Shown: piece by piece, positions 11,630 through 22,658 of the stretch
Layout of the letters: each line of letters begins with the position of its first letter
How positions within the stretch are numbered: the stretch's first letter is position 1
Origin: Cinclus cinclus
Lineage: Eukaryota; Chordata; Aves; Passeriformes; Cinclidae
Reading direction: 5' to 3'
Length of the DNA: 64,000 nt
Assembly: GCF_963662255.1 (NCBI RefSeq)
Contig: NC_085047.1
Location: 105,890,181 to 105,954,180, forward strand
Translations under genes and position numbers: made by a program
The notes under the pieces: model-generated
Told to the model about the DNA's origin: nothing
Databases searched by the model: none
Seen by the model: only the letters and a program-made list of their open reading frames with translations

Positions 11630-12994
11630 TCAAATAATTTCCACTGGCCAAAAAACAACCTGCAAAAAAGCCTTGCAAAACCTGCCAGAATAAGGATCTG
11701 GAGAATCTACATGCCACTCAACTTGGCCTCAGTGACCAGCAAGGTTATAGATCAGATTATCTTGAATGTGACCACATGGCACATACAGGACAACCAAGAG
11801 ATCAGTCCCAAACAGAATGGATTTAGGAAAGGCAGGTCCTGCCTGAGCATCCTGATCTCCTTTTATGACCAAATGTCATGCCTGGTGGATGAAAGGCTGT
11901 GGGTTTTGTCTACCCAGGCTTCAGCAAAGCCTTTGATGCTCTCTGCCGCAGCACTCTCCTGAAAAAGCTGGCAGCCCACAGCTTGGACAGCTGAACTCTT
12001 CACTGGGATGAGAACTGTCAGGATGACCAGATCCAGAGTGGTGGGAATTTGTGTTGCATCCAGTCGGTGGCCAGTCCCTAGTGGTGGTTCCCAGGGCTCA
12101 GTATTGGGTCCAGTGCTGCGCAGTAACTTTATTGATGATCTGGATAAGGGGATCAAGTGTATCCTCAGTAAATTCACAGTAGACACACAGCTAGGCGGGA
12201 GTGTTGACTTGCTGGAGGGTAGGAAGGCTCTGCAGAGGAACCTGGACAGGCTGGATGGAGGAAATGAGACCAGTGTGGCTCAAGAAGACCAAGTGCTGAG
12301 TCCTACACTTCGGTCACAACAAACCCCTGCAGTGCTGCAGGCTGGGGGAAGAGTGGCTGGAAAGGACTTGGGTAGCTGGATGAAAAGTGCATCTGGGGGA
12401 AAAAGGACCCGGTGATGCTGGTCAAGAGCAGCTGAACATGAGCCAGGTGTGCCCAGGAAGGCCAATGGCACCTGGCCAGGATCAGCAATGGTGTGGCAGC
12501 AGGACCAGGGCAGGGATTGTCACCCTGTACTTGGCACTGGTGAGGCCACACCTCAAATCCTGTGTCCAGTTTTGGGCACCTCACTACAAGAGAGGCATTG
12601 AGGGGCTGGAGTGAGTCCAGAGAAGGGAAATGGAGCTGGGAAAGGGTCTGGAGCACAAGTGTGATGAGGAGCAGTTGGGGGAGATGGGGGTGTCCAGCCT
12701 GGAGAAAAGGAGGCTTGGGGGGACCTCACTGCTCTTTACAAATACCTCAGATTGTGCTAGGGGTGGTTCAGGCTGGACATGAGGAGAAATTGCTTCATGG
12801 AAAGGGTTGTTAAGGAAGGGGTTATTAAACATTGGAATGGACTGCCCAGGGAGGTGCTGGAGTCACCATCCTGGAGGTGTTCAAGGAATGACTGGATGTG
12901 ACACTTTGTGACGTGGTCTGGTGGACAAGTGCAAAGGTTGGACTTGATGATCTCAAATGTGTTTTCCAATCTAAATGATTCTGTGATTCTATGG
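11630..12994 (+). mobile_element. CR1 LINE, 1.36 kb, reverse transcriptase to 3' end, inactive
   Basis: This is the longest LINE copy in the window. In order it carries the N-terminal part of the reverse transcriptase (peptide SVTSKVIDQIILN at about 11730-11775, QNGFRKGRSCLSILISFYD at about 11811-11871), the central region with GSVLGPVL and [11 protein letters not shown], then [18 protein letters not shown] and the CR1 3' end at 12968-12994 (CTGTGATTCTATGG). The protein is broken. The region that should follow LVDE shifts frame at about 11900, where PGFSKAFDA appears in another frame, with a stop at 11990. The catalytic F-A-D-D box reads F-T-V-D at 12173-12184, so two of its residues are changed. 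It cannot encode an active enzyme. The 5' edge is uncertain by some tens of bases. Confidence 0.93.
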
Positions 12995-14863
12995 AAAATC
13001 AAATATTTAAAAATACTTTCTTAATGGCAAAAATATTCATTTATATCACATTATTTCTTCTATCAATCTCAAAACATGATGTTGGATACATAAGATAATT
13101 TTATATTACTTGGCCTTTAGAGGTTTTTGAGAATTTTTCATAGCAGATACTGACTTTTGTGAAGGTAAAAACAATCCATCAGATTTTTGCAAAGATACAT
13201 GTTTACCCACAGACACAGCATGAGGCATGTGGTGTTAAAAAACTTCAATATTCTATTTTATGCATTAAGATCAATTCCTCCCAAACTCAAATGCTAGAGC
13301 TGGAAAATTAATTTAAATTTTGTCCTCACAAAAAATTAGATATTTTCTTTCAAAATTTTTGTTATATATTTTTGCAGACTGAAAGTGTAAAATCATAAGA
13401 CAAGAGGATACATGAATTTACAAGAAGCCTTAGGACATGAATTTACAAAAAGCCTCAGGACAGCTTTCAATAAGTCTAACTTGGCCCTTATTAAATGAAA
13501 TCTAATGAAATCTAATGTCATTTCACGGCATCCTGTGAAATGTTATGCTAAGATTTTGTATGATAAATTTAAACAATATGAAATCATACAGCTAAGAAAT
13601 TGCACTGGGAAATTCACTTTTCCACTTTCTCTAGCTTTTGACTCTATGTAGTGATTTTAGAAGAGTCTTGTTTGCAAATTATATAGGATAGGAGATATAT
13701 TTGGAAAACATTTTCATAAGAAAGAAAAGAATAAGGAGATCAAATGTCTATAGAAGTCTGTGTGAAATCCCTGCACAAACTGGAAGCACTATCACATCTT
13801 CAGGCAATTGTCTTAGGAGCACCACATTTCTGTGGTTGAAGTTAGATATTTACTTGCAAATGATTCAGTAAAGGAGGTTTCCATAAAAATCATACTCTGT
13901 TTAAAAAAAAAAAAAAAGAAAAGAAAAACAAACCAACTCCCTGCAAAAATCCTCCACAAACTTGAAATATCTAAAAAACTTGTGAGAAGTAATCATCAAG
14001 ATATCATTTCAATGACAGTTGCCTAACTTTCCAGTACCTGATGCACTCCACAGTGGAATGAGCTCAAGGTTTACCACCCAAAAATGTGAGCATTTTCTAC
14101 ACCCTTTGTTCATTTTGATATTTTTTTTGTTTTCCAGCTGTGAAAAAGCGTATGAAGTCTATGAAATAATTTTAAATATTATCGGTTTCTACTGGGCAGC
14201 TGAATGCTATCTTTCAAACAAACAAGCAAACAAAAAAGATTAAAAGAAGAAACACCTCTCCATTCAAAGATTCAGTATGCTTATTTTGGAAAGCTGAGGC
14301 TTATTCCACTTCACGAAGGATATTTAGTTCACTGAGATTTATGAATACAACTGCCTAAAAAAAATATATATTTCATTTTGTGTAAATGCATGTGTTGCAG
14401 TACAAATTCTCAAAGAAACCACTTATATTTTTAGGAAAATACAAACAGCCAGTTCTGGTAAACAGCCAGAACATGCAGAGACATCAAATTGTAAATTGTA
14501 AGGGCCTGATCCTGTCTCAGATTATTCATGATCAGCTCAGTGTGTATTAACCTAACTGCAAAACAAGAATCCAGTAAGATATTCAGTGGTTTTAGTAAGC
14601 ACTCAGAAATTAGAACTGAACAAAACCATCTTTATTCTCCAGGAATTGTTTTAATTAAAAAAATATAAACAAAGAGAAGCAAAATGTCATTCAATTTTTT
14701 ATTAGAATATGAAGATTTGTTGAAGTTTTTTAAAGATTAAAGAAAAAAATAATTTCTCTTTCCTTTTTGGGGTGGGGATATATGTGCACATAAGTATGTT
14801 TTAAATTCACTTTTCTTCCATTTTTTAAAATTTTTAATGTGGTTCCTTTTTATTGTATATCTA
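12995..14863. other. Unassigned AT-rich sequence with small tandem repeats
   Basis: Contains a 25-base tandem duplication (13411-13460), a short triplicated AATGAAATCT motif near 13493-13518 and an A15 run at 13903-13917. No gene or transposon is recognised. Confidence 0.6.
13411..13460. repeat. 25-base tandem duplication
   Basis: Two head-to-tail copies starting CATGAATTTACAA at 13411 and 13436, each ending AGGA, with two base differences (G/A and T/C). This looks like a recent local duplication. Confidence 0.9.
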
Positions 14864-15060
14864 AAAATTATGGAATAAATCAGATGGGAAGAGGCTTCAA
14901 GAGCTTTCTAGTCCAGGCCTGTGTTCACAGCATTGTTAGGTATGAGATCAGACCAGGCTTCTTGGGCTTTTTCTTGAAAGTCCTACAAGGATGGTGACTG
15001 CCTGTAACTTTTTGTTGTGTTCCCTGCCCTGCTGTTGTTGGACAGGGGAAAGTTCCAAGG
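14864..15060 (-). mobile_element. Old CR1-type LINE 3' fragment, antisense
   Basis: The plus strand reads as a decayed reverse complement of a CR1 3' end. ATTATGGAATAAATCAGATGG stands in place of the terminal repeat. AGAGCTTTCTAGTCCAGGCC matches the usual ATCTAGTCCAACCC position, and TTGAAAGTCCTACAAGGATG the following conserved block. It is more diverged than the copies at 8.6 and 24.1 kb and so probably from an older subfamily. Confidence 0.55.
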
Positions 15061-15113
15061 TTTGTGAGCGCTGGCCTTTCAGGCACTCAGCTTCATGGTT
15101 TCTCACAGAAACC

Positions 15114-15426
15114 TGTAGCTGGTATAAAAACACCAGGAGAGCAGCTCAGACTTTCCCCACAGGTTTTATTATCATCCATGAAGATGGGGGATCACACATG
15201 TACTTTTATAGAGTTTGGGGGGATCACAAGTAAACCAATGGAAAACAGGGTTAACACATTTTGGCCAACTACATTATCTTTCTTTGTTTGGGACAACCAA
15301 TTATAAAGAATCAAACCTAACCAATAATATTCTAAAAAGATAAGAAGAGCTTGCATTTTTCTAACATGAGTCATTCTAAACAAGTAGTTTTTCTTATCTC
15401 AAAGGAGGTTCCAGGGGGCTGCCACA
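15114..15426 (-). mobile_element. Probable solo LTR of an avian endogenous retrovirus, antisense
   Basis: Read on the minus strand, the element starts TGTGGCAGCCCC and ends ACCAGCTACA. It has an AP-1 site (TGACTCA, 15373-15367), three inverted CCAAT boxes (15321-15325, 15297-15301, 15235-15239 on plus), a TATA box (TATAAAAG, 15210-15203) and a polyadenylation signal (AATAAAA, 15170-15164) about 34 bases further on. TATA and poly-A signals this close together suit a compact LTR with a short R region, as in alpharetrovirus-like and some ERVK elements. No primer site or polypurine tract flanks it and no target duplication was found, so either it is solo or one end is misplaced. The family was not identified by name. 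Confidence 0.5.
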
Positions 15427-15679
15427 GGACTGATTGCAGTGGGATTCATCTCCTCTACAACTCAAACTCCCTGTACGACGTTACACTTCTGAAGCACTTC
15501 AACCAGCCTGGATTTCCAGTGTTTCCTGGCCACTGCTCCTCATCCTGCTGAGAAGCGCTGATGTCCTTGGCCTGGATAGAGGCAGGTGGCTGTTGGGATC
15601 CTGCAACAAGCCCAGCTTCCCTGGCACCTCCTCACACAGCCACTGCTCCCATCCTGACCATCCTCAGGGTCACCCTAGG
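15427..15679. other. GC-rich unassigned stretch between LTR and CR1
   Basis: Moderately GC-rich with open frames on the plus strand (15434-15778 and 15351-15551), none recognisable. It may be further retroviral sequence attached to the LTR, or part of the older element into which the LTR inserted. Confidence 0.35.
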
Positions 15680-16095
15680 ATAATCCAAGTCTGTTTTTCA
15701 CTGGCAGACCCAACTGGATGCAGGACTCTGGTGGAGGAATGGTCCCTTCCCTCATTCTGGGGATGGGAGTGTTGCTAGTGCAGCCCAGGGAGCTGCCGGG
15801 TCACAGCCTGGCTCATGTCCCAGCTGGAACCCCAAAACCTTTCCCACAGAGCAGCTCCCCAGCTCCTAGGTCTTTCATCCCTGGGGCAGGACTTGGCGTT
15901 CTTTGTTGAATTGCATAAGGCCTTTGTGTATTCATCCCTCTGACTTGGAGCTTTCTCTGAACAGAAATCCTGCCCTTGAATATATCCACTCTTTTTACTG
16001 CTCGCTCCTGTTTGATGTCATCTGCAAATCTGATGTGTGTCCTTTATGCCATGTCAAGACTGTTGACAGAATTATTAAACTGGATAAATCCATTC
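15680..16095 (-). mobile_element. Ancient CR1 LINE, reverse transcriptase C-terminal part, antisense
   Basis: On plus, GTGCAGCCCAGGGAGCTG, GGCTCATGTCCCAGCTGG, CTAGGTCTTTCATCCC, GCAGGACTTGGCGTTC and TTGTTGAATTGCATAAGGCC line up in order with the reverse complement of the standard CR1 segment. The strongest anchor is GATGTCATCTGCAAATCTGA, followed by GACAGAATTATTAAACTGG, which mirrors the region just downstream of the polymerase active site. Divergence is high and every frame is broken. It lies on the same strand as 14864-15060 and could belong to the same old insertion, with the LTR between. Confidence 0.65.
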
Positions 16096-17179
16096 TTGTT
16101 TCCTGTTTTGTTGCTGCACTTTTAAAAAGGTGTTTCCTTAAATAGTAAAGTGAGGGAAAAAAAGATTAGTTTCCACTCTTATAACACCTATGGGATTTTA
16201 GCATTTTTTGTTGAATCCTTTTTCTTTCATCCTTTTTTTTTTTCATTTGTAGTAATAGGTGAAAAGTAGAATACATGATAAAATGGAAAAAAAAAACCTA
16301 AAAAGGAAATCTTTACTTGAATCATCAAGACTCTATTCCAAAATATTTATAATGTGAAATACAAGTTGATAGGAAAAGAACCTTGCAAAATAAGAGATTT
16401 TGATTTTTTAGATAATGTTTTTTAATTATTATTCTTATTTCTTCCAAAATAACATATATTCCCCCTTCTGAAAATTTCATTTAAATTACGCAATTTAAAA
16501 AATGCTAGGTTTATACTTACTCAGAGTTGATTAAATTGCAAGGAACCAGTCACATCCAGAAGAACTGGAAGCAATTACTCTGAATTAATGAATGCGATAA
16601 AGACAGAAAATCATAATCCGACTAATGAACACCCTTGATTATTTGTTGGATGAAAATTGGTTTAGATACTGTACAGATTGGGGAAATGGTCCTGTTGTCA
16701 TTGCCAAAAAATTAGCGCAGAACCAAACAATTAACCAGGCAAGAATGTTACTAAACATTTTGCTACCAAGGAATGTGTGAGCAATTATTTTATCTCAGTG
16801 TGACAAGAGAAAATTACATTTAAACTGTGCTGCCAATAAACATAGCAACCTTCCCTTTTCCAGGATTGGTGCCTCAAGCAAGACCTGAGTGATTCAGACT
16901 GGAAAAGTTTCTGAGCATTTAAAAAATTCATTAATCCTGATTATCTGACATCTCCCCTGATAGATAAAACCCTCCAAGGTTTCTTTAAACCTCTTCTCTG
17001 CCAGAGTTTTACTTTGAGCTCTGGCATAACAGAACAGGACAGCAGGGATACCTGAAAATCACCTGGTCTGTATGTTTGGTATGAAAGAAAGCAGGGTCAT
17101 ATTTCAGATTATCTGTGACCCTGACAAGACAAGTATTTCTGTGAAGGAGACCACAGCAGTTCTCTGTGTAATTTATTCA
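16096..17179. other. Unassigned AT-rich sequence
   Basis: T-runs at about 16233-16244 and an A-run at 16287-16296. No gene or repeat family is recognised. Confidence 0.6.
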
Positions 17180-17770
17180 AATGTTTAATTGTTCTCACCA
17201 TGAAGATTTCTTTTATGTACCTAGAAAGAATTTTCCCATGTGTCCAAAGCCTCTTGTCCCACGCATCCTTGTACAGGGAGTAGCTTCTCCCTCTTTGTTG
17301 CTACTTTTGAGGTGTTGAAAGGCTCTGATTAGATCCCCCTCCTGAGTTTTCCCTCGGCTGGATGGTCCCAAATTTTTCAAACTTTTCTCCTATCTATGCT
17401 TCACCCACCTTGTTGACCCTGGTTTTTACACCTTTTTGAATGGAGGGTGGACCGAAACTGAGCACTGTATTTCATGTCTGGCCTAAATAATCTCACCTTA
17501 TCACTTGCATATATTCTTAATGATCCATGCAGCAAACACAGAGCTTGCTGCAAGGGTTCACAGATGACCTATGTTCAGCTTGCTCCTCACAGCCCTCTAG
17601 GTCTTTTCTAAAATACCTACATCCCAGACATCCATCCGCAGCTGTTACTGCTGCTTGGGATTATTTCAACCTGGGTTTGCATTTCTCTTTGTTAAACATT
17701 ATGCATTTTATGGTTCGCAGATCTCTCAACTTGTCAATACATCCCTGTACAATAGTTATTTATTTTGAAA
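17180..17770 (-). mobile_element. Ancient CR1 LINE, ORF2 C-terminal half, antisense
   Basis: The plus strand follows the reverse complement of CR1 ORF2 for about 590 bases with heavy divergence. Anchors in order are CACCATGAAGATTTC near 17198, GCCTCTTGTCCCACGC, TTGAAAGGCTCTGATTAGAT then CCCCCTCC, GAGCACTGTATTTCATGTCT, TTGCTCCTCACAGCCCTCTA and GGGATTATTTCAACCTGGG. The last part, TTGTTAAACATTATGCATTT then GGTTCGCAGATCTCTCAAC, matches the segment coding for the region after the active site. The terminal repeat is missing. Its decay suggests it predates the better-preserved copies nearby. Confidence 0.68.
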
Positions 17771-19365
17771 TGTCTGCTTCTAATCCCAGTTTGGTACTTA
17801 CTTACCCTGTCACTGACAGAAATCAAGACAAGTCACCATTTCCACCTACCCAACGTGGTTCAGATTAGAAAATCTAAAAAAAATTAAAAATGCTCACGAT
17901 AAAAGATTTGCAATCAGGAAAATACAAGTGAAGAGAATAAATAAATGTACAATATGTTTGAAGAAACAGCATTAAAGTATATGAAAGGATAAAAGTATAT
18001 GAAGACTATTTGGAAGGATCAGACAGAATTTTAGAGCTATGCAATCCATTCTTCTATGTAAATGATAATAGTAGATTAATAATATAGAAAATAAAATAAA
18101 GACAGTTGACATACAACTCATATTTGTATTCAGTTATAACATTGTTATGTCAATTAACCTACCTCAGAAAAATGTACTTACAGAAAACAGGTAATAAATA
18201 GGCCATTAAATTAAAGGGAAGGACAAATGAAGATGTCTTACTTCCTCCAGTTGGTGAAGAAATGGCTGTAAAAATGCCCCTGGCCTTGGGTATGACTTAA
18301 ATGTTAATGACAGTCGATTGCATTAACTGTGCAAGGGTACCACCCATAACTTTGTTGATAGAAGATGGAGGAAATCACACCAAAGAAAAGCTCTGAGTTC
18401 CTGCCTCTGAGCTGGAGAAGTTCATAGTGCCTCAATTAAATGGATGCTGAAGCAGCTGATGCTCAACAGATGCTGTAACTTGTTCTGTTTGGAATCAGGA
18501 GCTTCAGCATTGCCCTTGGGATACCCCACAGTCAACACAGCCTTTTTTGGCAATTATTTGCACCTTTTCCTTTCGATAAATTGGATTCTGTGACCTTTAT
18601 AAACCAAGAGTATTATCTCACTGAAATAAGGAAGCTAAGAATATAGTCCAGCATACAGGAATTAGAAGTCTAAAATTTAGATAATCTGTTTATATTCAAA
18701 AAATCCTTCATCTTTGAAAGTTTCTATCTTCCTGCTCAAATGGCTTTAAGAACTTTTTTTTTCCTTTCCAAAACTAGATAACAAGCTCAGAAATATGTTT
18801 TCTATACATAAAAGCTCCAAATTTAAACAAAACAAATTAATTGCTTCTCATGAAACATTCAGAAATAAAAGCCTTTCAATTTCTTAGACACTTACATCTC
18901 TTCACTAAATTGCTGCAGGTGTTTATTTGAACATTTTCTTAAACATCTCTGGTAATGTTACAACTATGCTGATAAATGTATTTGGAATTACAAGTATAGA
19001 CACTGCCAAATTGTTTATAAATTTTTCTTCTGAAATTATCTTCATCATACATTTCCATTCACTTTCTTGGCATTAAATTTCCAGTCAGAGAAAACTTTAA
19101 TAAGATTCATTTACTTAATTCTCAGTCTGTCGCTGGCTCAGTCTGGCCTCTCAGACACACTAAAAATGTTAACAAGAATTTGCTGACTACACAATATAAG
19201 TATTAGTCAATTAATTTACCAGTAGTACCCATACCACCCAGAGTTTACTTCTCAAAATTGAAATTTTTCATTAGGACAGAGTTACTACTTCCAGGTTCTC
19301 TCTACACAGGTAACTGAATACCTAGCAATTTTCTATGTTAATATAAATAAATAGATGTATTTCTA

Positions 19366-19392
19366 AATGTTGCCTTTTTCAGGTAAGTGTAT
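19366..19392 (+). promoter_or_regulatory. Recursive-splice-like junction (acceptor fused to donor)
   Basis: TTGCCTTTTTCAG (19370-19382) is a standard acceptor with a pyrimidine tract, and it is followed at once by GTAAGTG, a near-consensus donor. Such zero-nucleotide exon junctions are the recursive splice sites known from long vertebrate and insect introns. Whether the window is intronic is unknown, and a single match in 64 kb can arise by chance. Confidence 0.25.
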
Positions 19393-19519
19393 TACCCATT
19401 GGGAATTGTTTTGGCTGGTCAAATATAATTTCCAGTTTATTAACTGTACACCAAAATTTATCATGGCAGTGAAAGACAATCCAGGAATAATAAAAAAAAG
19501 AATGCTTAGAATTACTCAC

Positions 19520-19551
19520 CTTAATATCTTTCTTCTCTTCCCTGCCAGATA
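19520..19551 (-). other. Candidate 32-base exon on the minus strand
   Basis: On minus, the acceptor GTCCCCTTTCTCTTAG precedes a purine-rich 32-base segment (TATCTGGCAGGGAAGAGAAG at its start), which is followed by the strong donor GTGAGTAA. The segment is open in two frames (one reads SGREEKKDIK) and rich in GAA/AGA motifs of the kind that enhance splicing. No adjoining exon is recognised, so it remains a pattern match. Confidence 0.2.
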
Positions 19552-20911
19552 CTAAGAGAAAGGGGACTTTAAAACCAAGAATACACTTTGGTAAATATCC
19601 TATACAAATTGATTTCAAGACTTCATGTTACTGCTGCTCTTCTTTTTAATCAGTAAAGAAAAGAACATTTTATGGATAATTATCTCTGGGGGAAATTTTG
19701 TTATATGATCCAATAAAGAAAGTAAACTACACCACTACAGAAAATATTGTTTGCTAGTCATCAATAAACATTCTAAAAAACCTTTTTTGTATCTTTAGAT
19801 TTTTTCATATCACATCACTAAATTTTTTATCTTCAGAGCATTATATCAGAGGGTTATGTTAGCACAGAAGGGCAGCCATCCTGGGACTTGGGAAACAAAG
19901 ACTGTACTCAGCCATGCCAAAAATATAATTCACATGAAAAAATTCCCAAACCCATAAAGACAAATCCTTGTCTGGAGATGATGTGTAGTACAACAGCACA
20001 CTGTGATGAAAAAGACATTGTGTGGTTCCTCTAAAAATTCCTGCTCAGAAGTACAGTCAGAAGCTATGCTTAAGCTGTCTTTGGTGAAATGAAATGATGA
20101 AGAAACTTAAAGGTTCAAAATGTTCCACAATTTAGTAAGTAAACCCTTCTGAAAGTAACCACTTGCAGTTAAGCACTGATGACAAGTCATCCAGAAAGAA
20201 TGGTGTGATGCCAAGAGAAGGCTGTGGCCCTGAGCCCTGAGGAGCCACATGCCAGTGGTGTCTGAGCTGCTGGTGTCAGAGATGGGAAGGGACACTGAAC
20301 CATGCTCACATTGTTTTGAGTAAAGGAAACAATTATTTCAACAAATGTGAAAGAAATTGGAACACAGGCGCGGGAATGGATTTAAAAGTGTTGTGCTTCA
20401 GTATTTTAACTTTACATTTTATTAGAGAAAATCAGAGTGGCCCATCCTGCCAAGATTTATGTAGAACCTTGTGGCATTTGCAGTTAGACTAAGCACACAA
20501 CACAGCATGTGGAGAAACTTTAATGCCTTTGATAATACACCTTTTAGCAACTTACAGAGACTTAGTGATGTTATAGATAATGCTGCAACTCAGTTCTCTG
20601 AGGATTTTCAGATTTTGTCACAGGTGTGAATAGAAATAAATGAATAATGCAACATTGTTCAGTAGAAAGACTCTGAAGTAATGAGTCAGCTTAATGCAGG
20701 AGATGCTGTTCTCCTGGTTTCTCTACAGGGAAAGGAAATGAGACTAGAAAATGCACAATGGCAAAACAAAGAAACAAATGTGCATGACAGGACACGGACC
20801 CAAAGGCTTGAGAGAGTAAGACAGGAAGCTTTGGGCAATGAAGAAGTCTGCACAAGTTTACAGTGATTAACTGTGACAGTACCTTCAGTTCTGGGTTTGG
20901 ATGTGTTTTTC

Positions 20912-21422
20912 TGTTTTTGGTTCTAGGGGCATACACCGTCTGTGTCTGCTCCCATGGCAGGGACAAAGTCTAGCACCTTGACTCCTCTCTTCACACTCTC
21001 TGTTCTGCAAAGGGATCTTTATTCTTCCTCCAGGCATGCAGTGGCCACAGTGTGCTATCGGGGGACACTGGGAGGCCCAGGATCCCAGGCTGAGCAGTGA
21101 CTCACATGTGCCTGATGGAGCCACCTGCCATCAGAAGATGGTGCAGCACTGAGACAGGCTACAGGCTCAGTGGTTACAGAAAACAAAACCAAGCTGAATG
21201 CTGTAGGCTGATCATCCCTACAGCCTAATTTTTAACATGTCCACAAGGCACAATTGTGGCGGAAGCAAACTGGATTTTCGCTGGACAATTCTTGGCCATG
21301 ATCCAGACAAGAGGATGCTCCATTAGGGGCCAATGAACTCCACAGGCAGAAGGGGGAAATGTGCACCAGCTTTGCTTCTCTTTGCTGTATGAGGTTCTCT
21401 AATAGTGTCTGGTGTCTTAGCA
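20912..21422 (-). mobile_element. Possible retroviral LTR, antisense, doubtful
   Basis: Read on minus, the part around 21035-20985 gives GAAGAATAAAGATCCC then TTGCAGAACAGAGAGTG, which resembles the poly-A signal and R/U5 part of bird retroviral LTRs. TG and CA ends can be placed at 21422 (TGTGCTAAGAC on minus) and 20912 (ending AAAAACA), giving about 510 bases. No TATA box was found at a good distance and no target duplication is clear. It could equally be unrelated GC-rich sequence. Confidence 0.25.
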
Positions 21423-22563
21423 CATGACTGCATGCCTTCTTTTTGTTTCAACACTCTGCTAAGCTGTGACATTATGCTCACTTTATTGCAGGTATTTTGG
21501 ACTGAGCAAAGTACTCACAGAAATTACTTATGTATTAGAGCCACAGAGCAGCATATGAGGCACTGACTTACAGTTGAGTACTGTGGAGATGTATTACCAT
21601 GTGTTATCATTCATCTCAGAAAAGAGAAGAATCCCTTTATTTAGGAGTACAGCTCCAACCCATGATTTGGATGTAAAGTCTGCTATAGCTCTCAACAGAA
21701 TCAATGCTGGGAAAATGATTATGATTAAGGATTCTTATTAGGTTAGGAGCCTGTTCCTAAACCAAAAATCTAGAACAACCTCACAGACGGAATCTACACA
21801 AGCAACATTAACTGCAGTGAGCTGAGGAAAGCAAGGCAGCATGCTCCACAAACTCTGAGGAATCAGCCCTGGAGTCTCATCATCATAAACGGATCAGAAA
21901 AATAAAGCTCACATCTAGGAATGGAGCCAGAGGAACTGCTTACTGATCTAAGCAAACACACTGAGATTCAGTGTTTAAGGACCTGATTCATCAGCTTGTT
22001 AAAAATCCAACAGCTTTTACCAGATTGCAAACTTTCAGTTCAATCCTTGCTGCTGAATTACTTAGCACAGGCTTTGAGGAGAGCGGGAAATACAAATAAA
22101 TAATTAAATAAACCCACTGGGAATCTTATACATGATACTTTCATAGAATTCTGCCCTGAGTCTGGAATCTCAACATTGGCAACTACTGTCACATACCAAA
22201 AATGTCACAGTATTTTCCAAAAGAAGGGCAGTATGGCAGCTCCTCAGCTTAAAAGAGCTTCCTACTCAGAAAGGCAGATGTCTAAAAGTTGTACAGCTTC
22301 CCCACAGCAGAACTAGTGCCAGCAAGGAAAGGTGAAAATCCTTTTTCCTCTTACCATCTGATATTCAAATATGACCTTCTTTAGTGTTTTAGATGGAATA
22401 GAGGCTCAGGTATAAGGAAAACTCTGAGAGGCCATTTCCTTTAACACATATAAAATTCTCAAGTTTCATTTCCTCACTGGCATATCTCTCCTGAAAATGT
22501 AGCAATTGTGTTCATTTTCATTGTAAGATAGAAGCATGGGAAAATAAACTGATTATTTGACTT
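21423..22563. other. Unassigned sequence
   Basis: I see no gene, no recognisable transposon and no long tandem repeat here. Confidence 0.6.
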
Positions 22564-22598
22564 TATATATACATACATATATATATGTATGTGTATTG

Positions 22599-22658
<60 letters not shown>
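22564..22658. repeat. Compound CA/TA microsatellite
   Basis: A TATATACATACATAT block holds a 22-base palindrome at 22571-22592. After it come (CA)n at 22599-22616, (TA)n at 22617-22640 and a second (CA)n at 22641-22658. The alternating purine-pyrimidine run favours left-handed or cruciform DNA and is likely length-variable. The 148-codon open frame that starts inside it (22589) is an artefact of the repeat. Confidence 0.95.

Larger units (their letters stand above)
17771..20884. other. Unassigned sequence with splice-like signals
   Basis: No gene or transposon is recognised. Two splice-like structures are described separately: a zero-length acceptor/donor junction at 19382/19383 on plus and a possible 32-base exon at 19520-19551 on minus. 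Otherwise the stretch is unremarkable AT-rich DNA. Confidence 0.55.

Noticed and set aside
12008..12415. 135-codon frame as a host gene
   Set aside because: It is the central reverse transcriptase segment of the CR1 copy, with a damaged active-site box.
13903..13930. A15 run followed by AAGAAAAG as the tail of a retroposed gene
   Set aside because: No gene-like or exon-joined sequence lies upstream and no flanking duplication was seen.
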